64,000 nucleotides of DNA from Lutibacter oricola (GTDB lineage Bacteria; Bacteroidota; Bacteroidia; Flavobacteriales; Flavobacteriaceae): positions 248,001-312,000 of the forward strand of contig NZ_FNNJ01000002.1 in the NCBI RefSeq assembly GCF_900106565.1. Reading direction: 5' to 3'. Below the pieces are notes generated by a model. The model was given only the letters and a program-made list of their open reading frames with translations. It was not told the origin of the DNA and did no database searches. Numbering within the stretch: position 1 is the first letter of the stretch; every line of letters begins with the position of its first letter. Below, piece after piece: positions 52,250 to 59,399 of the stretch. The position numbers and the translations under genes are program-made.

Positions 52250-52329
52250 GGTTCGATGCCTAGAAAGGGGTTTAGATTAAGCTATCTCTTTAAGAGTTAG
52301 ATAGGTACGGTTCGATAGCGAGACTTGAG
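52250..52329. other. Right end of the large element (attR region)
   Basis: Non-coding DNA with two direct copies of GGTTCGAT (52250-52257 and 52309-52316) and a dyad CTATCT…AGATAG (52282-52304). An AGACT at 52321-52325 also occurs at the left end (9673-9677). The inferred core is AG at 52328-52329, after which the host propeller resumes in frame. Confidence 0.5.
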
Positions 52330-53303
52330 GGGGAGGTTATTTGAGCAAGTTAAGTAAAGATGGAAAAGTGGTTGAAGAAAAATGGATTGAAGGTTTATCT
52401 GGGCCTTGTGGATCTGATTTATATCAAGGGAAACTATATGTTGCAGATCAAAAATTCGTTAGAATTATAGATGTTGAAAAAGGTAAAATTATTAAAAGTA
52501 TCAAATCAGAAACAGCAGTTTCATTAAACGATGTTAGTATAACTTCAGAAGGAAAAGTATTTATTTCTGATGTTCCAGGAGGAAAGATTTATACTATTAA
52601 TAACAATAAGCTAGAAATTTGGTTAGAATCTGCTGAAATTCACCATCCAAATGGAGTTTTAGTGCAAGGAGAAGACTTAATTGTAGTAGATTTTGGTAAA
52701 GAAATGAATGCGAAATCTACAACTGATATTCCTGGTTCGGTTTATAAAGTGAATATTTCAAATAAGTCAGTAAAATTAGTTTCAACAGGCAAAAAGTTAG
52801 GAAAATTAGATGGTGTTGTTTCTCAAGATAGAGGACTTTTTATAAGTGCTCCTTTTACTAAAGAAATTTATTTTGTAGATAATAATAACCGTTATTTAAT
52901 TAAAAATTCTCCATTTGGTGCAGCAGACATAAATTCTGACGGAAAAAATTTGTACTTACCTTATATTTTTGGTAATAAGGTGGCTAGTTATAAAATTGTA
53001 AAAGAAAAATGGCACAGAATTACTTCAAAAGAAGAATATTTAAAAAAATGTGCTGATGTGTATTATGGTGAAAAAGGAGGGAAGTCCGTTGCTACAAAAA
53101 ACGGAATTATTAAAGGAAACTTTGATGGAAAAGAGCTAAAAGGAACTTGGGATTGGAACGGTACTTTTTTTTCGCGTATAAGTACCATTGGCGATATAGA
53201 TTTAGGACACGATGATTTGGTAATTGAAGTTACTCCAACAAAAATGCGATTAACACTTCAAAAAGGTGCAGGAATTTCAGTGGTTTATAGTAAAAAATAT
53301 TAA
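52329..53303 (+). pseudogene. 3' half of the split gene: SMP-30/gluconolactonase-type propeller
   Basis: The frame is open from 52329 (just after a TGA at 52326-52328) and gives GGGYLSKLSKDGKVVEEKWI onwards. It has a six-bladed SMP-30-like propeller without its first blade: GSDLYQGKLYVADQKFVRII, HHPNGVLVQGEDLIVVDFGK, LGKLDGVVSQDRGLFISAPF. About 90 further residues form a beta-rich C-terminal domain (GNFDGKELKGTWDWNGTFFS). The missing first strands are those at the end of the 8846-9691 fragment. No ATG lies near the start; a TTG at 52341 could be used, but a signal peptide would be absent. Confidence 0.85.
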
Positions 53304-53304
53304 A

Positions 53305-53973
53305 ATGAATACAAGAAAAGAAGAAATTATAAAGGCACACGCATTTAGACGTGCCATTAAAGAGTTTGAACCAGATCAAAAAATTTCAGAAGAGGATTTT
53401 AAATTTATTTTAGAAGTTGGTAGAATGTCGCCAAGCTCGTTTGGCTGGGAGCCGTGGAAATTTGTAGTTGTTCAAAATATGGAATTGCGTAAAAAATTAA
53501 TGGAACCAAGTTGGGGAGCACAAAAGCAATTACCTTCGGCAAGTCATTTTGTAATTTTATTAGCAAGAAAAGCTGATGATATGAGACCTGGTTCAGATTA
53601 TCTAAGTTATATTTCAAAAGAAATAGATCATTTACCAGGTGATGTTGAAGAAATGAAACTAAAATTCTTTAGTGGTTTTCAACAAAATGAATTCGATTTA
53701 ACGGATGATAGAAAGCTATTTGATTGGGCTTGTAAACAAGTTTATTTACCATTTGCAAATATGATGACAGCAGCAGCTGAAATAGGAATAGATTCTTGTC
53801 CAATTGAAGGTTTTGATCAACAAAAAGTAGAAGAAATTTTAGCAAATGATGGTATTATTGATTCTAAACATTTAGGAGTTGCTGCAATGATAGCTTTTGG
53901 ATACAGAAAAGAAGATTCCCCTTTTCCTCAAACACGCCAACCTATGGAAGCTGTTGTTGATTGGGTACTATAA
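53305..53973 (+). CDS. NAD(P)H-dependent nitroreductase family protein
   Basis: A 222-residue flavoprotein from the ATG at 53305 (MNTRKEEIIKAHAFRRAIKE), one base after the preceding stop. Landmarks are the FMN-binding AFRRAIKEF and GRMSPSSFGWEPWKFVVV, then FANMMTAAAEIGIDSCPIEG and LGVAAMIAFGYRKE. Such enzymes reduce nitro compounds, quinones or enones with NAD(P)H. Before the insertion it was probably the last gene of an operon with the quinone-oxidoreductase-like gene and the ABM/SMP-30 lipoprotein; it is now cut off from that promoter by 42.65 kb. Confidence 0.9.
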   Translation: MNTRKEEIIKAHAFRRAIKEFEPDQKISEEDFKFILEVGRMSPSSFGWEPWKFVVVQNMELRKKLMEPSWGAQKQLPSASHFVILLARKADDMRPGSDYLSYISKEIDHLPGDVEEMKLKFFSGFQQNEFDLTDDRKLFDWACKQVYLPFANMMTAAAEIGIDSCPIEGFDQQKVEEILANDGIIDSKHLGVAAMIAFGYRKEDSPFPQTRQPMEAVVDWVL

Positions 53974-54285
53974 ATTAAGAATTAAAATTTAATGTTGAAA
54001 ATTCCGTTTTTGAAATGGTGAATTTTATTTTATAAGTAAATGAATTTAATCTCAAAAACGGAAAATCATTTTTTTAAACTGAAAAAATAAAAACTATTTA
54101 TACCTGAAAATATGTTGTTATAATTTTTTTAATGCAAAATAGTATTGAAAATGGTGGTTTTGCCTTGTTAATCACAAAATTTTATCAAAAACGTATATAA
54201 AAGGTTAATTAGTCTCTTAAATTTTTTGTCATGTAATTTTTTACATCTACATTTAATGTACTCTTAACAAAATTTTAATTTTTAA
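53974..54285. other. Gene-free stretch upstream of the S74 protein gene
   Basis: About 310 very AT-rich bases. No ORF, no clear hairpin and no exact TAnnTTTG box. Confidence 0.5.
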
Positions 54286-55851
54286 ATGAAATCCCTAGCC
54301 CTAACCCCTACAGTTATACTGTTATTTTGTACCCTAAACATTTTTTCTCAAGTAGGTATCAACACAACTTCACCAGACCCTTCTTCAATGCTAGATGTAA
54401 CTAGCACTAATAGAGGAGTATTAGTTCCGAGAATAAGTTTATTATCAACTACTGATAATACTACAATAGCGGCTCCAGTAACTAGTTTATTAATTTATAA
54501 CACAGCTACAGTTTTAGATGTAACACCAGGCTATTATTACTGGAATGGAACGGAATGGTCTAAATTGGCAACCATTAAAACAGTAGATAATGCTTGGAGT
54601 ATTTTAGGAAATTCTGATACGGATGATACCATAAATTTTATAGGAACAACTGATGATAAAAATGTTGTTTTTAAACGAAATAATGTTTTAGCAGGTATTT
54701 TAGATACTAATAATACAGCTTTTGGAGTTAATTCATTTTCTTCTAATACTTCAGGAGATAATAATGTTAGTATAGGAAGTAATTCTTTAACAAGTAATAC
54801 ATCAGGTAGAGAAAATATAGCAATAGGTTATAATTCACTTAGAGACAATTTAACTGGATCTAGTAATACAGCTGTTGGTTTTAATGTTCTTGTTGTAAAT
54901 ACTGCAAGTTCAAATACTGGAATTGGTTCAAGTTCACTAGTTAATAATACTACAGGATCAGGTAATACAGCGGTTGGCTCATTATCACTTAATCAAAATA
55001 CATCTGGAGCTAGTAATACATCTATAGGTCTTCAATCTCTTACTAAAAACACTATAGGCTCATATAATACTGCAAGCGGAGTTTTTGCTCTTTTTGATAA
55101 TATTACAGGAAGTAATAATACAGCAAGTGGGTATGAATCTCTGTCTTTTAACACTACAGGATATAATAATACGGCTACAGGAGTTAATTCTTTGAGGGTT
55201 AATACAACAGCATATAATAATACAGCAACCGGATATAATACTTTAGCCTCAAATTTAACAGGAAGTAGTAACACAGCATCAGGAACTAATGCACTTTTTT
55301 TAAACACTTCAGGAAATAATAATACAGGAATTGGGTATAGAGCACTAGACAATGTTACTACAGGAAGTAATAATACTGCCATTGGTTATTTGTCTTCTGT
55401 TCCAGATCCAACAGCAAGTAATCAAGTTAGAATTGGTGGTACTGCCGTAACATACGCAGGTGTGCAAGTAGCTTGGACAGTAACTTCCGATAGACGATGG
55501 AAAAACACTATTGAAGATTCTGATTTAGGTTTAGATTTTATTAACCAACTACGTCCAGTTTCATATGTTAGAAATAATAATAAAAGTAATAAAGTAGAAT
55601 ACGGTTTTATTGCTCAAGAATTAAAAGAAACATTAAAAAATAGTAGCTCAAAAACTAATGGAATTATTTCTGAAGATTCAGAAGGAATGCTTAGTGTTAG
55701 ATATAACGATTTATTTTCTCCTATTGTTAAGGCTATTCAAGAGCAAACAGAAGAAATTGAAATTTTAAAGCAAGAAAATAAAGCTTTAAAAAGTAAACAA
55801 GAAGCTATGGAGAAGGAAATAAAAGAAATTAAAAAGTTATTATTACGTTAA
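54286..55851 (+). CDS. Surface protein with head-type repeats and S74 intramolecular chaperone
   Basis: A 521-residue protein. Signal peptide (ILLFCTLNIFSQ), then the Flavobacteriaceae N-terminal pattern VGINTTSPDPSSMLDVTSTN. Residues 150-375 are about ten repeats of NT.G..NTA.G..SL, a trimeric left-handed beta-roll like YadA heads. The end is a Peptidase_S74 domain (TSDRRWKNTIEDSDLGLDFI; VEYGFIAQELKETL) with a final trimeric coiled coil (IEILKQENKALKSKQEAMEK). S74 domains chaperone trimer folding and then cut themselves off, as in phage tail spikes. It is probably an adhesive fibre of the cell; no phage genes are nearby. Confidence 0.85.
   Translation: MKSLALTPTVILLFCTLNIFSQVGINTTSPDPSSMLDVTSTNRGVLVPRISLLSTTDNTTIAAPVTSLLIYNTATVLDVTPGYYYWNGTEWSKLATIKTVDNAWSILGNSDTDDTINFIGTTDDKNVVFKRNNVLAGILDTNNTAFGVNSFSSNTSGDNNVSIGSNSLTSNTSGRENIAIGYNSLRDNLTGSSNTAVGFNVLVVNTASSNTGIGSSSLVNNTTGSGNTAVGSLSLNQNTSGASNTSIGLQSLTKNTIGSYNTASGVFALFDNITGSNNTASGYESLSFNTTGYNNTATGVNSLRVNTTAYNNTATGYNTLASNLTGSSNTASGTNALFLNTSGNNNTGIGYRALDNVTTGSNNTAIGYLSSVPDPTASNQVRIGGTAVTYAGVQVAWTVTSDRRWKNTIEDSDLGLDFINQLRPVSYVRNNNKSNKVEYGFIAQELKETLKNSSSKTNGIISEDSEGMLSVRYNDLFSPIVKAIQEQTEEIEILKQENKALKSKQEAMEKEIKEIKKLLLR
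54736..55400 (+). repeat. Tandem beta-roll repeats within the S74 protein gene
   Basis: About ten units of roughly 22-24 codons with consensus NTTGSNNTAxGxxSL. The units differ at many bases, so they are old rather than recently amplified, apart from short near-identical blocks (ACAGGAAGTAATAATAC-like). Confidence 0.7.
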
Positions 55852-55972
55852 TTCAAATATCTTAATTATTAGTAACACTTGAATTAACTAAAAAAAACAA
55901 ACATTAACACTTATTAACTATCAGGTTATTTAAAATATTCTACTTTAAAATATATATAAAAGTATAGTAAAT

Positions 55973-56497
55973 ATGAGAAAAACTTTATTAATAACATTCT
56001 TCGTAATATTTTCATTAAATATTACAGCCCAACGAGGAAATAGAGGAGGGCAAAGTAATCAAGGAATGCGAGGAAGTAGTGGAGGTCAACGCCCTTCAGC
56101 AGAGGAAATAATAGATAGATTAGATCAAGATGGAGATGGTTTAATTAGTAAATCAGAGGCTTCTGAAGCAAGAGGTGGAAGACTTGCTGAAAACTTTAGT
56201 TTGTTAGATTCAAATTCTGATGGGTTTATTGATGCAGATGAATTAAATAATGCTAGTAAAAAGAATAGAAAAACAGGTAATAGTAAAGAGTTAATAAAAG
56301 TTATTGATGCTAATAAAGATAATAAATTAGATGAGTTAGAAGTAGCAGCTTCTGAAAACTTAAAAATTAAAAACAACTTTAAAAAAATTGATGAAGATTC
56401 AGATGGGTTTTTAACTGAGGAAGAGTTGCAGATTTATTTTAAGGATGTAAAGTCAAAAAAAAAGAAAAAAAGAAAGTCTAAAAATAATAAGGAATAA
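55973..56497 (+). CDS. Secreted EF-hand protein
   Basis: A 174-residue protein with a signal peptide (FVIFSLNITAQ), a Gly/Arg/Gln-rich linker and four EF-hand calcium loops: DQDGDGLISKSE, DSNSDGFIDADE, DANKDNKLDELE and DEDSDGFLTEEE. The C-terminus is a poly-Lys tail (SKKKKKRKSKNNKE). Calcium-binding proteins of this kind are common in flavobacterial envelopes; partner unknown. A terminator follows. Confidence 0.85.
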   Translation: MRKTLLITFFVIFSLNITAQRGNRGGQSNQGMRGSSGGQRPSAEEIIDRLDQDGDGLISKSEASEARGGRLAENFSLLDSNSDGFIDADELNNASKKNRKTGNSKELIKVIDANKDNKLDELEVAASENLKIKNNFKKIDEDSDGFLTEEELQIYFKDVKSKKKKKRKSKNNKE

Positions 56498-56521
56498 AAG
56501 AATTAGAAGTTTTAAAGAGAA

Positions 56522-56558
56522 GCGTACAACTATAAATTTTAGTTGTGCGTTTTTTTTT
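56522..56558 (+). terminator. Terminator after the EF-hand gene
   Basis: GCGTACAACTA (56522-56532) pairs with TAGTTGTGCG (56540-56549), one mismatch, followed by nine T. The remaining 250 bases to the next gene are AT-rich without other recognised signals. Confidence 0.8.
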
Positions 56559-56810
56559 GTTTTAAATGAATTGTTCTTTTAATATTGAAATTAGTTATTT
56601 TGTTTATTATGAGTGATTTAGAGTAGTTTTAATAATTAGTATCAGTTGAAATCTAGTTTCTACCAATAAAATTAAATTAAATTATAAATCTTCAGTTTAT
56701 ATATAAACCATAAGTGGTATTCTTCAATACTTATGTGTTAAAAAGGCTTATTTTATAAGTATATCTTGCTTAAAGATTTATTGTAATAAGTTAAAAAGCA
56801 AAACAAATAC

Positions 56811-59393
56811 ATGAAAACAAGAATATTTTTAAGCCTAAGTCTTTTATTTAGCATTCTTATAAACGCTCAACAGGACAAAGCATTTTTTAGAAAAATAGCC
56901 TCTAAAAAAGTAATATCAAATCAATCTATAGAATGGAAAAACTTTGGGCCAGGAATGTCTGGTTACAATGAAGAGTTTTGGTGTCATCCAACCGATACAA
57001 ATGTAATGTTTATGGGACCAGATATGCACGTGAGTTATGGTTCTTGGGACAATGGAAAATCTTGGCAAACCATAAAAGATTCTGATGGTTTCGGAAAAGG
57101 AATGGAAAGAGTTTTAGATATTGAATTCTCAACTAAAAACCCTGATTTTGGACTTGCTTTAGAACGAAGAGGTAAAATATTTGAAACAAATGATAGAGGA
57201 AGGTCTTGGAGTCTAATTTACACAATTCCAGGAGCGTTTAAATCAGGCACAAATGTGCATACTCAAATAGCGATTCACCCTTCAAACGATGATATTTGGT
57301 TTGTTGGTGCTGGAGATTTTTGGAACGTAAAAGCAAACCATCGTTCTAAAAAAAATATTCACGGAAAAAAACACCCTAGAGCAAAATATGGATACGTTTT
57401 AAAAACGACCAATCACGGAAAATCTTGGAAAAAAGTAGCAACAAATATTTCTGAAAATCTAGATGTTGCACGTATTGTTTTCAATCCAAATAATCCAAAA
57501 CAATTATTTATTGCAACAAACTATGGAGTTTTTGTAAGTAATAATGAAGGTGAAGATTGGAAACCTAGAGGAAAAGGATTGCCAAATAATTTACCTCGCG
57601 ATTTTACTTCGTATTACAACCCAGAAACAAAAGAGTTTGTTCTGTATTTAGTTGAACAAACAATTTATCAGCCAAATGGCAAAAGTATTTCAACAAAAGG
57701 AGGTGTTTATAAAAGTACTGATAACGGAAAAAGTTGGGAAAATATTACTGGTAATTTAGGTGTAAACTTCAATAAAATTAAAGACGCTTCACATAGAAAT
57801 AATTATCATAAAGCATTGAGTTACTTTTTAGGTGAAAATTCAAAAAAATTATATCCTCAATTTCCGGAGAACACCTATTCAGGATTTAATAGAATAGTTG
57901 TAAATCCAATAAATAAAAATGAAATTTATTTAGTAGCTAATCAACGTCACGATAAAAGTTTTGGGCCTGGAGATGCTTGGAAAACTGAAGATGGTGGAAA
58001 AACTTGGGTTATAATTGCGCGTGCTGGTGAATATTGGTTTAATAAAAAAGACAAAGCATATTGGGAAAGTAAAGGGAATCCAATTGGAGCAAACGTAGAA
58101 TTTTCTCACGTAAGTCGTTCTTATGAAGAGTTAAGCGAAACAAGGTTTGGAAACCGTTTATTGGCAATTAATTCTATTGGTGAAGTATTTATTGGTGTTG
58201 GTCAACAAACACAACGCTCTAACGATGGCGGTGCTACTTGGCAACAAATTGATGATATTGAAACTGCGCCTGGAAGTAATGCTTGGATTGGTCGTGGTGA
58301 TAGTGATTTACCAGGAAGATATATGTTGCTTGAAACTGGAATTAAAGACCGATATTTATTATGTTCTGGAGAGCACGGTTTATGGCAAACAGCCAATTTA
58401 GGTAATTACCCTGATAAAGATGCTGTGGCTGTAAAACAAATTGAAGGGCAAGTACACGATCATAGTGGAAATCACGGAGCACATTCAATTTCTACGGTAG
58501 CAGTTCACCCAAATGATCCTAATACTATTTATATTTTAATGTGGCGTCAAGAACACCGTGGTAAGTTTAGAAGAAGTACTGATGGTGGAAAAACTTGGGA
58601 GAATATTGCAACCATTTTTGAAGCTGATAATGGATCTTGGGAAGATTTAGGTTATCAATATTCTTTAACTGTTGATCCTGTAAACCCTGAAAATATTTAT
58701 TTCTGTGCAATTAAAAGACCAATTCAAGAAGTTGGTGGAGGAAGTAAAGGAAAACTAACTAAAGGAGGTTACGGCGTGTATCATTCACCTGATGGAGGTT
58801 ATACTTGGAACCTAAAAAATAATGGATTGCCACAAAATGCAAGTGTAAGAAGAATTGTAATGCATCCAGATAATTCAAAAACATTATACGCCTGCTTAAA
58901 TAAAAGAGGAAAAAAAGATCCTTCAGGTTTATACATTTCAATTAACAAAGCTAAATCTTGGAAAAAGATGAATATTCCTTCAGAAATTGAAGGTGTAAAC
59001 AACATTTTTATTGACCGAAATACTAAAAATATGTATTTGTCAGCAGGTTATAGAACTGGTTCTATTGAAACCGGTGGAGTTTGGAAAAGCACAAACAATG
59101 GTAAAACTTGGAAAAAATTCTTTAAAGCTCCTTACGTATGGCAAACTGAAGTTTCACCAATAAACCCAAACTTGATTATGGTAAATGTTCCTGCTCAAGT
59201 TAGTACCAAATTTGATCAATTTAAAAATCCTGGAATTTATTTAACAAAAAACGGAGGGAAAAGTTGGGAAAAGATTAATAAAGGTATTGGACAACCAGAT
59301 AAAATGGTTGATATAAAATTTGATCCTTATAATGAAAACATTATTTGGAGTGCAGCTTGGGGAAGTGGTTGGTTTAAAGCAATTATTAAATAA
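56811..59393 (+). CDS. Large secreted BNR/Asp-box repeat protein (copy 1)
   Basis: An 860-residue protein with a signal peptide (SLLFSILINAQ). It contains about ten Asp-box (BNR) motifs of the S-x-D/N-x-G-x-x-W type: SWDNGKSWQ, STDNGKSWE, TEDGGKTWV, SNDGGATWQ, STDGGKTWE, SPDGGYTWN, TNNGKTWKK. These mark two sialidase/sortilin-like beta-propellers. Members of this group include glycoside hydrolases and carbohydrate-binding proteins; I see no proof of catalysis. It is a close paralogue of the next gene (6 bases apart) and lies upstream of a sulfatase, so a role in polysaccharide use is likely. Confidence 0.8.
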   Translation: MKTRIFLSLSLLFSILINAQQDKAFFRKIASKKVISNQSIEWKNFGPGMSGYNEEFWCHPTDTNVMFMGPDMHVSYGSWDNGKSWQTIKDSDGFGKGMERVLDIEFSTKNPDFGLALERRGKIFETNDRGRSWSLIYTIPGAFKSGTNVHTQIAIHPSNDDIWFVGAGDFWNVKANHRSKKNIHGKKHPRAKYGYVLKTTNHGKSWKKVATNISENLDVARIVFNPNNPKQLFIATNYGVFVSNNEGEDWKPRGKGLPNNLPRDFTSYYNPETKEFVLYLVEQTIYQPNGKSISTKGGVYKSTDNGKSWENITGNLGVNFNKIKDASHRNNYHKALSYFLGENSKKLYPQFPENTYSGFNRIVVNPINKNEIYLVANQRHDKSFGPGDAWKTEDGGKTWVIIARAGEYWFNKKDKAYWESKGNPIGANVEFSHVSRSYEELSETRFGNRLLAINSIGEVFIGVGQQTQRSNDGGATWQQIDDIETAPGSNAWIGRGDSDLPGRYMLLETGIKDRYLLCSGEHGLWQTANLGNYPDKDAVAVKQIEGQVHDHSGNHGAHSISTVAVHPNDPNTIYILMWRQEHRGKFRRSTDGGKTWENIATIFEADNGSWEDLGYQYSLTVDPVNPENIYFCAIKRPIQEVGGGSKGKLTKGGYGVYHSPDGGYTWNLKNNGLPQNASVRRIVMHPDNSKTLYACLNKRGKKDPSGLYISINKAKSWKKMNIPSEIEGVNNIFIDRNTKNMYLSAGYRTGSIETGGVWKSTNNGKTWKKFFKAPYVWQTEVSPINPNLIMVNVPAQVSTKFDQFKNPGIYLTKNGGKSWEKINKGIGQPDKMVDIKFDPYNENIIWSAAWGSGWFKAIIK

Positions 59394-59399
59394 TTTACA

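Larger units (their letters stand above)
9675..52329. mobile_element. Integrated mobilisable element (about 42.65 kb) inserted in an ABM/SMP-30 gene
   Basis: Boundaries are defined by the two halves of one host gene. The left end carries a large serine recombinase that points at the junction, as in serine-integrase IMEs. Inside are a relaxase, accessory mobilisation protein, VirD4-like ATPases, replication-organiser-like proteins, RadC copies, defence genes, insertion sequences and exported cargo. No VirB4/TraG-N conjugation channel genes are present, so transfer would need a helper. Two recombinases, two RadC, two coupling ATPases and two small partner ORFs suggest a composite of at least two units. 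Confidence 0.8.

Noticed and set aside
52241..52270. tRNA T-arm-like GGTTCGATGCC as a tRNA attachment site
   Set aside because: The bases on either side do not pair as a T stem and no other tRNA arms are present; the split host gene explains the insertion site better.
9673..52325. AGACT at both ends (9673-9677 and 52321-52325) as a 5-bp target duplication
   Set aside because: Joining the host gene across this word puts the propeller out of frame, while an AG core at 9673-9674/52328-52329 keeps it open.
9675..52329. A complete self-transmissible ICE
   Set aside because: There is a relaxase and coupling ATPases but no VirB4-like ATPase, TraJ/TraM/TraN-type channel genes or pilus set.
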